This document shows positions 47,155 through 56,128 of a stretch of DNA of 64,000 nt, one piece after another. Every line of letters starts with the position of its first letter. Within the stretch, counting starts at the first letter, position 1. Source of the DNA: Paludibacter sp. (GTDB lineage Bacteria > Bacteroidota > Bacteroidia > Bacteroidales > Paludibacteraceae); the NCBI GenBank assembly GCA_028692715.1, contig JAQUWU010000006.1, forward strand, positions 1 to 64,000, given 5' to 3'. A program made the translations under genes and the position numbers. The notes beneath the pieces were generated by a model. The model was not told the origin of the DNA, did not search any database, and saw only the letters and a list, made by a program, of their open reading frames with translations.

Positions 47155-47198
47155 ATAAAATACCCCTGCTATAGTATATTACATACCATAAACAGGGG
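47155..47198 (-). terminator. Terminator of the multiheme cytochrome operon
   Basis: CCCCTG (47163-47168) pairs with CAGGGG (47193-47198). The loop itself pairs as TATAGTATA with TACATACCATA-type bases, giving a long stem. On the minus strand it ends in TATTTTATT, 28 bases after the FISUMP gene stop. Confidence 0.75.
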
Positions 47199-47225
47199 AT
47201 TTTTATTGAAATTAAGAAAATAAAC

Positions 47226-48296
47226 TCAGTCTTTTACACAACGGATTGACAAACCAAATACTTTATCGTAATAATTTCGTCCAATAGCAGAACTATTATA
47301 ATTTAAACTTCTAAAAAATGCACTTGTTCCATCGTATTTACTGGAACTCCACCATGCAGTAAAAGTAGTTACGTAATTTGAACATCCACAATAGAAACGG
47401 ATACCTGCCGGTAAGGCACTAAAACCGGTAGAATTATTAAGGAGTGCATTCGTTGCAGGATCTAAATATCCTACCGTTCCAACGGTTAATGAACTTGGCC
47501 AATCCGTACTTGAAGTTAAAGACTTAGCTTTGGAATCAGTCTTTGTCAATTTAGATTCAAGATAATCCTCTAATCGTGTCCATTCGGCATCTGTTGGAAT
47601 ATGCCAACCATTTGGAGCCAAATTTCGTGAATCAACTACAGCATAATAATTATATAATCTTCCAAATTTATTGATTGAATTAGTCTCTATATTATTATTG
47701 TAACTACACTGTGCACCTTTCAATAATGTATGCCATGTAGAATTAATAGTAACATTTGGAATGGCATCACCATTGCGATATTTTGTTACTCTCAAATTTT
47801 CAGCCATCCATGTTTGGGTTCCAATAACTATAGTTTTATAAACATTCCCGTCGATATCTGTTAGGTTACCATACGTCAAATTTGAATTAAAGATATTGGT
47901 TGAAATATTATCATCACTTAATGTTGTGATTTGAAGAACTTTGCTGTAAGATGTACCATTTTTATTTGTTGCAAATGCTCTCACATAATAAGTTTGTCCG
48001 GGCGTTAAATTCTCTAGTTTTACCGTAAAATCACCCATTCCGTTTCCTGAAACTATACTATCGCTTTTTATTGTTGGGATTGAATTATTAGCCCAACAGA
48101 CACCTCTCTCCGTTACGCTTAATCCATTATCTTTTAGCACATCTACTAAACAAGAGGCTGAAACGTTAGTTACATTATTAATTAAATCAATGTTGACTTC
48201 GGGTAATTGATCCAAGTCGGTAGTCTTATTGCATGAAAAGAGAAAAAATATTATTGTTACAATTGATAATATTTTATAAAAATTTATTTTTATCAT
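47226..48296 (-). CDS. FISUMP-domain lipoprotein with Ig-like domain
   Basis: Lipoprotein of 356 residues, signal ending FFLFSC. An Ig/Fn3-like domain comes first (VTERGVCWANNSIPT, and PGQTYYVRAFATNKNGTSYS). A Fibrobacter-major-paralogue (FISUMP) domain then fills the rest: DIDGNVYKTIVIGTQTWMAE, NGWHIPTDAEWTRLEDYL, WWSSSKYDG, GLSIRCVKD. FISUMP proteins are surface proteins related to C-type-lectin-like folds, of unknown role. It is the last gene of the cytochrome cluster, 37 bases after the barrel gene, so it may be a surface cap of that complex; this is inference. Confidence 0.85.
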   Translation of the reverse strand: MIKINFYKILSIVTIIFFLFSCNKTTDLDQLPEVNIDLINNVTNVSASCLVDVLKDNGLSVTERGVCWANNSIPTIKSDSIVSGNGMGDFTVKLENLTPGQTYYVRAFATNKNGTSYSKVLQITTLSDDNISTNIFNSNLTYGNLTDIDGNVYKTIVIGTQTWMAENLRVTKYRNGDAIPNVTINSTWHTLLKGAQCSYNNNIETNSINKFGRLYNYYAVVDSRNLAPNGWHIPTDAEWTRLEDYLESKLTKTDSKAKSLTSSTDWPSSLTVGTVGYLDPATNALLNNSTGFSALPAGIRFYCGCSNYVTTFTAWWSSSKYDGTSAFFRSLNYNSSAIGRNYYDKVFGLSIRCVKD

Positions 48297-48333
48297 AAAA
48301 ATTAAATTAAATAAAAAAAATACTTTATTTCAA

Positions 48334-49908
48334 CTAAAAACGTTGGGTCAAATTTAAAAATACTCTGCTTAACAGATTACTTTGTTCAAAAGTAGCTTCA
48401 AAATCACCGGTTAACCTTAAACTCTTCGAAAGTCTCCACGATAAACTGACTTCCGCTATATTTTGGGCAAATATTTGTGCATTTCTGTATTCAATTTCAG
48501 CATACAGATTTCCATCGAAGAAATCTTTTGACATTGATCCACCATAAACAAAACCTGAAAATCCTGCGGTTTTTAATGCAGTTCCGGTAAGGGTCAACGA
48601 CGTATTTATTAAGGGGAGTTTCGAATAAGTCAAATAACTGATGACATTCATCGATTCATCGGAAGTTGGCGTTTGTAAACGATATCCGGCATTTCCTCCC
48701 CAACAGAAATATTTAAAAGGACGATAATTAAACCTGAATCGAAGCCCTTGTCGGGTTTCTTTTTCCAAGGTGCTGTCAATTCGATTCTTGAATGTTTCGT
48801 AATAATAAACATTCTTTCGTGCATCGTAGGACAAAGACAAAGAAAGATTATTTACGGGACGATAGTTCAATGATAAATATAAACTGGTTAAACTAAAATC
48901 AGTTACAGGAGTATTATTCTCAATACTATATAAATCAATTTCAGTGGAACCGAAAAAATCAACATTCTTCAACAATGAATTGGAATGTTGAAGATATAAA
49001 TAACGTCGGTCAGTTATAAAATTATTCATTTGATTAAAAAATCCCAGCGACGTTTGAGCCGTACCAAATTTATTTTCGGTATGATGACTTATAAATGCAC
49101 CATATTGTAACAATTTAGAGTCGAAACCATAGGTTGTATCATTCGGGCGTGTACCTACTAAAGCACCAGCTGAGATATTTTTAAAATTCTTTTCAAACTG
49201 CAATCCATCTACTGCACCAATATTCGCAGTATTAATATTTATTTTTCGACCCAAAACAATTGAACTTGTTTTATCAAAATCATATTTCATCGATAAATTA
49301 TACACTCTTAAGTCTTTATATTTTTCATCCAAATTATTCAGCAAATGTGTAAAGGTCATGTAATTTTCGAACGTAAAACCTGTATTGGCAATGTGTTCGG
49401 CATTTAAGGCCAAATAATATCTGAGCCGATAATTTGGCGTATATCGACTCAGAGTATTTGATGAAAAATTTGAATAGGAAGAAATGGCAAATCTACCATC
49501 GAACTTAGCTTTATAAATAGTAGTAGAATCATTCTCTCTCTTTTTGCTAAGCGCAATATCATTCACCGACAATGATTCTGTGCTTTTTTCAACGGCTATT
49601 TCGAGTGGAATCACAACCTTCTTTCTGGCAATCAATATATTTGTCAATGAAAGGTTTATTCCATTTAATGCATTTCCAATACATGAAATAGACGACTTAT
49701 TGTTTACAATAAAAGCCGGAATATATTTATCATTTTCGGATAAAAATAAAGTATCACCAATTTGAATGCCTTTTGTATTTACAAATTTCACATAAACATT
49801 TTGCGAACTAATATAAGAAACGCTCCCCTTCATCTCATCAAAAGTCGACTGACTGAATGAAATTGCATTAAAGAAAAATAGGAAGAATGCAAGGAATTGA
49901 TTTCTCAT
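48334..49908 (-). CDS. Outer-membrane beta-barrel protein, candidate porin of a cytochrome conduit
   Basis: Outer-membrane protein of 524 residues, signal peptide ending AISFSQ. The first ~100 residues form a small beta domain (VYVKFVNTKGIQIGDTLFLS). After a linker with a charged stretch, about residue 130 onward shows alternating strands (RLRYYLALNAEHIANTGFTF, LSLSLSYDARKNVYYYETF, RQGLRFRFNYRPFKYF), ending VFLNLTQRF with the C-terminal Phe expected of barrels. I see no named family. It lies 26 bases after the 12-heme gene, so it is a natural partner to house a cytochrome in the outer membrane, as MtrB does for MtrA. The CxxC of MtrB is absent. Confidence 0.75.
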   Translation of the reverse strand: MRNQFLAFFLFFFNAISFSQSTFDEMKGSVSYISSQNVYVKFVNTKGIQIGDTLFLSENDKYIPAFIVNNKSSISCIGNALNGINLSLTNILIARKKVVIPLEIAVEKSTESLSVNDIALSKKRENDSTTIYKAKFDGRFAISSYSNFSSNTLSRYTPNYRLRYYLALNAEHIANTGFTFENYMTFTHLLNNLDEKYKDLRVYNLSMKYDFDKTSSIVLGRKININTANIGAVDGLQFEKNFKNISAGALVGTRPNDTTYGFDSKLLQYGAFISHHTENKFGTAQTSLGFFNQMNNFITDRRYLYLQHSNSLLKNVDFFGSTEIDLYSIENNTPVTDFSLTSLYLSLNYRPVNNLSLSLSYDARKNVYYYETFKNRIDSTLEKETRQGLRFRFNYRPFKYFCWGGNAGYRLQTPTSDESMNVISYLTYSKLPLINTSLTLTGTALKTAGFSGFVYGGSMSKDFFDGNLYAEIEYRNAQIFAQNIAEVSLSWRLSKSLRLTGDFEATFEQSNLLSRVFLNLTQRF

Positions 49909-49934
49909 TAAAATATTTTTACAAATGGAATAAT

Positions 49935-50882
49935 TTATAAATGTTGTATATCGTTATGGCATCTACTACAAGTATTTGTAGCATCGAAACCTGCATCGTT
50001 TACATGACAGTCAGTGCATTTTGTCCATGCATTTTTATGATGACCTGAATAAATTTTATAGAAAGCGTCGTGCTGTTTAAATTTAACATTATCCCATGTT
50101 TGGGTAGTATGACATTCAGCACAACTGTATTTTGAGAAGAGACTAGTATGAGCCGGATTCAAGGCTGTAGCTTCGGCTTTCTTCCCAGAATGACAGCTCG
50201 TACAATCTGTCGATAGTTTCACCCTGTAATCGCCATTGATATGGCATTCGTTACAACTCAAATTATGTCCACCTACTAGAGGAAAAAAGCTGTGATCAAA
50301 GCCCTTACCTATAGAATTCCATTCTGTTCCGGTCATATTATGACAATGTGCGCAATCTGTATCAAATCCCAACACGGCATGGTCGTAGGGTTTACCGGCA
50401 GTACCATAATAATCCGTTTTATGACAAGCATAACAATCGGTTCGTATATTATTAAATTGCAATTTCGATGCAGAAGTATGACATCTGTTACAATCGGCAG
50501 TTTGATGTTCGCCGCGGAGAGGGAATCCGGCTTCCTGATGAATAGATTGAATTCTTGTTACTATCCACGAGCTTGTATTGTGACAACGTTCGCAATCTCT
50601 TCCGGTAGTTCCCTGATGAACATCGGCATGACATTCGTAACATTTCGATTTTGCTGTAGAAAATTCCAAAGAAACATGGCATTTCATACAATCAACATTT
50701 TTATGCTGACCGGTTAAAGGGAATTTTGTTTTATTATGATCGTATCCTTTTTTTATAGTTGTCCAGTTTTGAGTAACATGACAGGTTGCACAATCAACAT
50801 TGAATTTCTCGCCATGTGGCGATTTTGCATCAATGCTAAATGTTATAAAACAAAATAATATGATATAAATGAATCTGTACAT
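49935..50882 (-). CDS. Twelve-heme c-type cytochrome
   Basis: Exported cytochrome of 315 residues with signal peptide MYRFIYIILFCFITFSIDA. Twelve CxxCH heme motifs are counted: CATCH, CMKCH, CYECH, CERCH, CNRCH, CYACH, CAHCH, CNECH, CTSCH, CAECH, CTDCH, CSRCH. A recurring unit F-P-L-x-G-x-H before a heme (FPLTGQHKNVDCMKCH, FPLRGEHQTADCNRCH) supplies distal His ligands. With one heme per 26 residues it should act as an electron wire. There is no lipobox or T9SS tail, so it is periplasmic or inserted in the barrel encoded 26 bases downstream. Confidence 0.93.
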   Translation of the reverse strand: MYRFIYIILFCFITFSIDAKSPHGEKFNVDCATCHVTQNWTTIKKGYDHNKTKFPLTGQHKNVDCMKCHVSLEFSTAKSKCYECHADVHQGTTGRDCERCHNTSSWIVTRIQSIHQEAGFPLRGEHQTADCNRCHTSASKLQFNNIRTDCYACHKTDYYGTAGKPYDHAVLGFDTDCAHCHNMTGTEWNSIGKGFDHSFFPLVGGHNLSCNECHINGDYRVKLSTDCTSCHSGKKAEATALNPAHTSLFSKYSCAECHTTQTWDNVKFKQHDAFYKIYSGHHKNAWTKCTDCHVNDAGFDATNTCSRCHNDIQHL

Positions 50883-50927
50883 TTTTTTTCAATTACACGA
50901 TCAAATAATTAATTACGAATCAAATCG

Positions 50928-52394
50928 TTATTGTGTTTCAACAATACTATAAAAAACCTTCCAAACTTCTGCCGAACGGTATGCATCAATGGTTCCTGAT
51001 GGAACATTTAAAGTGCAATTTTTAAAATTTATTTCTTCGAATGCAGTTGCTGTAAAACTCATATCAATGGGTTCGGTACTAGCAACATTAATATTTGTAA
51101 GCCCGATACAATTATAAAATGCTCTTTGTCCTATCGTTATAACCGAAGCAGGAATTGTAACCGAACTTAGATTTTTGCAGTTACTAAAAGCTGAATTATC
51201 AATAACAAGTATATCGGCTGGGATTACACAATTTCCGGTTTTTGATTCAATGTAACGTTTTACAAATAGTTGATATTCAATCAATAATCCATCAACAAAC
51301 GTATAGGTTGTATTATCAGAAGAAATTTGAAAACCACTAATGTTTGAACAATTTTCGAAAACATATTGTCCCATACCTGATAAACCTGACGAAATAGGAA
51401 AATCTCCTATTAAACCTGTACAGCCACTAAATGCATAATCTTCAATCATATTTGTGGAAGCAGGAAAAGTTACAGATGCTAATCCAATACAATTTGCAAA
51501 AGCATAAGATCCAATCACATTTACCGTTGAAGGTATTTCATAATTGCCCGATTTATATTTTTGGAATTGAATTAATGTTGTTTGGTCTGCATTAAAAAGA
51601 ACGCCATCTTTTGCAGAAAAAGATTGATTATCAATATTCACAGTAAAATCAGCATTACAACCACTAAAGGCAGCTATTTCTATTTCGTCAACAGTTTTGG
51701 ATAACGTGAAAGAATTCACATAATCACAATTGGCAAATGCCCATGAATCGATTTTAAACACCGAATCAGGGAATTCAATATCTCCTGTAAGTAAATAACA
51801 ATTTTGAAAGGCAGATTCTCCAATGTAGTTGACTCCTGACAATTTTAGACCGGTAATACTCTCACAAAACGAAAAAGCAGATTTTCCAATTGTATCCTTA
51901 ACAGAAAGCGGAATTTCTAAAACACCAGACAGTGCAGTACAACGGTTAAAAGCATAATTGCCTATAGAAGTGATATTTTGTGGCAATTTCAGGGAACTTA
52001 ATTTTGAATTTTCCACTGACGTTTCCGGATTATAAAAGGCAAAGTCAGGAATTTTGTTAGCCTGATATCTGTATATTCTCTCACCACCACTTCCATCGAA
52101 ACCATTGTAAGCTGCAATGGTCACATTTGTCAAGTCAATTTCTGTCAGATTTGGCATTTTATCTCTCATTGTTTGAAAATCTCTGCTATCAATGGTGTCA
52201 TTAATCTGAAGCTTTGTAACGAACCTTAATCTTAAAAACAAAGCCTTATCTAATCCACCCGGGCGAATACCGCTAACGGTTGTAATAGCATTTACTGTTT
52301 TCACTTTTGTGTGAAAAATATTATCATCATCGCAAGAACTAAATATTGCTACAATGAACAGTATAACTATTATTGAATGGATAACTTTTTTCAT
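50928..52394 (-). CDS. BspA-like leucine-rich-repeat surface lipoprotein
   Basis: Lipoprotein of 488 residues. The signal ends IFSSC and is followed by DDDN, which resembles the Bacteroidota surface-export signal for lipoproteins. LRR_5/BspA-type repeats fill about 100-480 (ITSIGNYAFNRCTALSG, NVIGSYAFANCIGLASVTFP, ITIGQRAFYNCIGLTNI). Such repeats bind proteins or surfaces. It is placed between the 20-heme and 12-heme genes, 45 bases before the latter, so it may attach the cytochrome complex to a surface or partner. This role is inferred. Confidence 0.85.
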   Translation of the reverse strand: MKKVIHSIIVILFIVAIFSSCDDDNIFHTKVKTVNAITTVSGIRPGGLDKALFLRLRFVTKLQINDTIDSRDFQTMRDKMPNLTEIDLTNVTIAAYNGFDGSGGERIYRYQANKIPDFAFYNPETSVENSKLSSLKLPQNITSIGNYAFNRCTALSGVLEIPLSVKDTIGKSAFSFCESITGLKLSGVNYIGESAFQNCYLLTGDIEFPDSVFKIDSWAFANCDYVNSFTLSKTVDEIEIAAFSGCNADFTVNIDNQSFSAKDGVLFNADQTTLIQFQKYKSGNYEIPSTVNVIGSYAFANCIGLASVTFPASTNMIEDYAFSGCTGLIGDFPISSGLSGMGQYVFENCSNISGFQISSDNTTYTFVDGLLIEYQLFVKRYIESKTGNCVIPADILVIDNSAFSNCKNLSSVTIPASVITIGQRAFYNCIGLTNINVASTEPIDMSFTATAFEEINFKNCTLNVPSGTIDAYRSAEVWKVFYSIVETQ

Positions 52395-52518
52395 TCTGTC
52401 AAAAAACAGATTACTAACTATTAAAATTAACTGTATATTTACTTACAATGCCATAATTTACTGTATTTCAATATTTTACTCTTTCACTCATACAATAATT
52501 GTTATATATTTACAAATT

Positions 52519-54108
52519 CTATTTATGGCATTTTGCACACGAAATATCATCAAATTTATATTCAACATATTTTCCACGCGAATTCATAACCGTTTTGTGG
52601 CATTCATTGCATTCTAAAGATGCATGAGCACCTTCTAGTTTAAATCTGGAAGTGTTATGATCAAATTTTGAATTTTCCCATTTATCGAAACCATGACAGC
52701 GACTACAATCGGTTTTGCCACCCACTGCAAACTGACCAACATGAGAATCTTTATGACATGAGGAACATTCCTGAGAAGTTCCTTCAAATTGTTGCGTCTT
52801 TTTTCCTTCGGCATTTTTGGCGTAATGACATTCGGCACAAGCAATATCTGCATGTTTTCCTTCCAACTTGTATTCCGTTTTGTTGTGATCAAATTTAATT
52901 GTATGCCAGTCTTTGGTATTATGACAAGCCAAACAATCATTATTTGGCATAAATTTCTCATCAATAAACCCTTTGTGCTCGTTCTCGTGACAGTCGATAC
53001 AATTTTTCTCCATTTTTTTAAACTTCCATTCGGTCTGTTTTTTATGACAGGCAGAACACAAAGTTGCCTCATGTGCTCCATCAAGCACAAATTTCTCGTT
53101 GTGTCTGTCAATGGTGAAAGTGCTTGGGGTAAATCCATTGTTATCATGACAATCGTTGCAATCTGGTGATTTCCCTTTCTTCGCAAAATCCCCTTTATGG
53201 AAATCTTCGTGACAATCAGTACAATACTTATGTTTTAACGGAGCAGTCATGCTTCCTTTATGACATTCTTTACAATCTACCAATTTGTGTTTACCAATAA
53301 GTTTAAAATTGGTTTTATCATGGTCAAAAGCTTTCATGCTCAAATTGAAATGGAATGATTCTTCGGTATGACATTTTTTACAATCCTGACCGAATTTATT
53401 CTTATGTACATCTTCATGACAATCAGTACAATTTCCAAATTTCAACCCACTAAAATTCTGGAAAACCTTTCCATTTACGGTTTCCGTTTTATGACATTGT
53501 AAACAATCAACTTTCTTGTGTTGTCCTAACAATGGAAAATGAGTTTTGCTGTGATCGAAACCAGTTGCGTTTTTGAAAGAATTAAAATTGTGACAGTTGG
53601 CGCAGTCGAATGATAATTTGCCCTGATGATAATCGTCGTGACAATTCAGGCAATTTTGATTTAATCCAAGATAAGTGGTGGGTTTCTTTTTAAGTTTTGG
53701 ATCTTTTATAAAATCGGCTTTGTGGCAATCGTTGCAGTCAATTTTTGCATGTTTTCCTTGTAGTTTGAAGCCGGAAAGTGCATGATTAAATTGTTTTTTG
53801 TTCAATCGAATAATTTGGAAATTTCTTCCGTGATGATCGTTATGGCAAACCGAACATTCCTGTTTGGAAACTTCTGTGGAAGCATGATATCCTTTTTTGG
53901 CAGTAATGAGTGCTTTAATTTCTTTGTGACAGTCGAGGCATTTTGCACGTGTTACCTTATTACCAATATCATGACATTTTGTACAATTACTAATTCCCTC
54001 CAAATCGGCATGTGCCTTACACAAATCACCCGGAGAGATTTGCGCATTCACCTGAATAAGTATAAAAACTAATAATACAAATAGAAGTAATAATTTATGA
54101 AATTTCAC
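52519..54108 (-). CDS. Twenty-heme c-type cytochrome
   Basis: Exported cytochrome of 529 residues with signal peptide MKFHKLLLLFVLLVFILIQV-NAQ. Twenty CxxCH motifs are counted, from CTKCH near residue 42 to CAKCH at the very end. Six copies of a [FY]-x-L-x-G-x-H-x(3-4)-C-x-x-C-H unit recur (FKLQGKHAKIDCNDCH, FPLLGQHKKVDCLQCH, FKLIGKHKLVDCKECH, FVLDGAHEATLCSACH, YKLEGKHADIACAECH, FKLEGAHASLECNECH), spaced about 60-95 residues, so the protein grew by module duplication. One heme per ~26 residues suggests a long wire. It is not a lipoprotein and has no T9SS tail. It leads the cluster, with a -7 element at 54131-54138. Confidence 0.94.
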   Translation of the reverse strand: MKFHKLLLLFVLLVFILIQVNAQISPGDLCKAHADLEGISNCTKCHDIGNKVTRAKCLDCHKEIKALITAKKGYHASTEVSKQECSVCHNDHHGRNFQIIRLNKKQFNHALSGFKLQGKHAKIDCNDCHKADFIKDPKLKKKPTTYLGLNQNCLNCHDDYHQGKLSFDCANCHNFNSFKNATGFDHSKTHFPLLGQHKKVDCLQCHKTETVNGKVFQNFSGLKFGNCTDCHEDVHKNKFGQDCKKCHTEESFHFNLSMKAFDHDKTNFKLIGKHKLVDCKECHKGSMTAPLKHKYCTDCHEDFHKGDFAKKGKSPDCNDCHDNNGFTPSTFTIDRHNEKFVLDGAHEATLCSACHKKQTEWKFKKMEKNCIDCHENEHKGFIDEKFMPNNDCLACHNTKDWHTIKFDHNKTEYKLEGKHADIACAECHYAKNAEGKKTQQFEGTSQECSSCHKDSHVGQFAVGGKTDCSRCHGFDKWENSKFDHNTSRFKLEGAHASLECNECHKTVMNSRGKYVEYKFDDISCAKCHK

Positions 54109-54130
54109 AGTATATTTTTATATGTCGGAG

Positions 54131-54138
54131 CAAAAATA
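54131..54138 (-). promoter_or_regulatory. -7 promoter element of the cytochrome cluster
   Basis: The minus strand reads TATTTTTG (TAnnTTTG), 23 bases before the 20-heme cytochrome start. Confidence 0.45.
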
Positions 54139-54212
54139 AGGTATTTGTGAGAAAAGACGATGTAAAAATATAAAAAATAAATTGTATTAAAATCATTTTT
54201 GAAACGTAACTG

Positions 54213-54248
54213 AACAAAAAAAAACAACCAATAAAAATCTGGTTGTTT
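54213..54248 (-). terminator. Terminator of the DUF2271-like T9SS gene
   Basis: Perfect 9-bp stem AAACAACCA (54222-54230) with TGGTTGTTT (54240-54248), followed on the minus strand by a run of T. It separates this gene from the cytochrome cluster. Confidence 0.85.
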
Positions 54249-54291
54249 ATATTTTTTAAAATTTGATTTTTAAATCCTCATTGTAAGTGAT

Positions 54292-55050
54292 TTACAATTT
54301 CTCAATTTTTTTTACCACAGTACCACTTTTAGTATAAATTACGGCCAAATAAACTCCTTTAGTCAGCGTGCTTAAATTTATACTTTGCTCTTTACTGTTT
54401 AGAATCATTTCCCCTGATAGTGAACATATATCAACACCTTTTATATTTGAACCCGAAACAAAAATAGAAGAAATGGCCGGATTTGGGTATACTGAATATA
54501 ATTTATCCATTTCTACATTATTAATAGCTGTATTGACCGGCAGCCACTTAATGGAGATATTTAATATCGGACTAACATTTGTTGGTGTTAATGTTTGAGC
54601 GTTTGGTCCTTTTGAAAATGTGGCAGTTATGTATTTACTATTTGTTCCATAACTTTCAGACGACATTTCAATTCTAACAGTATAGTCTCCATCAGCCACT
54701 TGAGTTGAATTTGCCTGATCTGTTCCATTCCATGTTGATGTATAGGGAGACGATGATGATTTGGTTGCTCCTGTCACTGCATTTGTTTTATTAGTATTTG
54801 AATCAGAATTCCAATGAACTAAATCAGAATAATACTTAGTATTATTACCATACATAGTCAATGTGCGTAAAAATGTTCCACCTGGATTATTTAACCAAAC
54901 GGCATAATAATAAGGACTGGAATAACTTACAGTAGATGTAACCGTCAATGTACCTGCAGTAGCTGTCGTTGCTTGTGGACCTGATTCTTGTGCTGAAATG
55001 AATAATATAACTGCAAACAGCATTAATATATTTAAAATAATTTTTCTCAT
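54292..55050 (-). CDS. DUF2271-like protein with T9SS tail
   Basis: Secreted protein of 252 residues with signal peptide MRKIILNILMLFAVILFISA. The middle (about 45-160) resembles DUF2271: YYAVWLNNPGGTFLRTLTMY, KTNAVTGATKSSSSPYTSTW, and DGDYTVRIEMSSES. The C-terminal ~75 residues (YSVYPNPAISSIFVSG to VVKKIEKL) are a T9SS sorting domain. DUF2271 proteins are periplasmic or extracellular and often lie near redox genes. Here it is next to two multiheme cytochromes, though a terminator separates them. The TGAT at residues 93-96 looks like a covalent-flavin motif, but this may be chance. Function unknown. Confidence 0.75.
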   Translation of the reverse strand: MRKIILNILMLFAVILFISAQESGPQATTATAGTLTVTSTVSYSSPYYYAVWLNNPGGTFLRTLTMYGNNTKYYSDLVHWNSDSNTNKTNAVTGATKSSSSPYTSTWNGTDQANSTQVADGDYTVRIEMSSESYGTNSKYITATFSKGPNAQTLTPTNVSPILNISIKWLPVNTAINNVEMDKLYSVYPNPAISSIFVSGSNIKGVDICSLSGEMILNSKEQSINLSTLTKGVYLAVIYTKSGTVVKKIEKL

Positions 55051-55306
55051 AAAATGATAATTTAATATTTCTGAATTTAAAGTTTTTTTTGAATGGTACT
55101 AATGTAATACAATTGTGCAATAATTTACACTACAGATAGTTAACGCAACTAAAATGCATTGTTTTATCAAGAACACATTTTTGTAATCATTATAATTCAT
55201 ATAACGCAAGTTTTTTGAAAAAGTTTTTTGAAATTCAGGAATAATGAATTTTTATAGAGTATCAATAATTTATTTATTCACATTTTTATTTCGTTATAAA
55301 AAAGCT

Positions 55307-55314
55307 TACTTTTG
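55307..55314 (+). promoter_or_regulatory. -7 promoter element of lptB
   Basis: The plus strand reads TACTTTTG (TAnnTTTG), 19 bases before the lptB ATG. The rest of the 55051-55333 gap is AT-rich and holds nothing else I can support. Confidence 0.5.
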
Positions 55315-55333
55315 TATTTTTTAATTCAGGAAT

Positions 55334-56086
55334 ATGAAAAACGAAGAAATGGTGTTACGCACCGAAGGTTTATACAAAAAATATGGGAAAAGGACGGTAG
55401 TCGAAAATGTATCCATAAATGTAAAACAAGGTGAAATTGTAGGACTTCTTGGACCAAACGGTGCAGGCAAAACCACTACTTTTTATATGACAACTGGACT
55501 AGTAACTCCTAATTCGGGTAAAATATTTCTGAACGATGAGGAAATTACTAAATATCCGGTTTATCGAAGAGCTCAAAAGGGAATTGGTTATCTGGCTCAG
55601 GAGGCTTCGGTTTTCAGAAAAATGACTGTAGAGGACAATATTAAATCGGTTCTTGAAATGACAAAATTCAGCAAAGAATATCAGAAAGAATCGTTAGAAA
55701 ATCTTATTTCTGAATTTAATCTGGAACACGTACGGAAAAACATTGGTGACCGTTTGTCGGGTGGTGAACGTCGTAGGACTGAAATAGCACGTTGTCTGGC
55801 CATTGAGCCACGTTTTATAATGCTTGATGAACCATTTGCCGGAGTCGATCCCATTGCTGTACAGGATATTCAGGACATTGTATGGAAACTGAAAGAAAAA
55901 AATATTGGCATTTTGATTACCGACCACAATGTGGATGAAACATTAACTATAACCGACCGCGCTTATTTGCTTTTCGAAGGTCGTATTCTGTTTCAGGGGA
56001 CTTCAAAAGAGCTGGCTGACAATCCAGTAGTAAGAGAAAAATATCTGGGTCGTGATTTTGAATTAAAGAAAAAAACAAGAATTTAG
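55334..56086 (+). CDS. lptB: LPS export ABC transporter ATPase LptB
   Basis: Cytoplasmic ATPase of 250 residues that drives lipopolysaccharide extraction from the inner membrane with LptFG. Walker [10 protein letters not shown], the Q-loop region [13 protein letters not shown], the ABC signature [16 protein letters not shown], Walker [14 protein letters not shown] and the switch His ([11 protein letters not shown]) are all present. The [10 protein letters not shown] stretch is characteristic of LptB. It is alone here, with its own promoter element; lptF, lptG and lptC are not in the window. Confidence 0.95.
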   Translation: MKNEEMVLRTEGLYKKYGKRTVVENVSINVKQGEIVGLLGPNGAGKTTTFYMTTGLVTPNSGKIFLNDEEITKYPVYRRAQKGIGYLAQEASVFRKMTVEDNIKSVLEMTKFSKEYQKESLENLISEFNLEHVRKNIGDRLSGGERRRTEIARCLAIEPRFIMLDEPFAGVDPIAVQDIQDIVWKLKEKNIGILITDHNVDETLTITDRAYLLFEGRILFQGTSKELADNPVVREKYLGRDFELKKKTRI

Positions 56087-56128
56087 TACGAATATGGCTT
56101 TTAAAGTTTGAGCGTTTGAATATTATTT

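Noticed and set aside
52635-53186. A 183-residue minus-strand ORF within the 20-heme cytochrome gene
   Set aside because: It is a shadow frame of the cytochrome, basic and without a domain. The cytochrome frame has a signal peptide and 20 heme motifs, so it is the real one.
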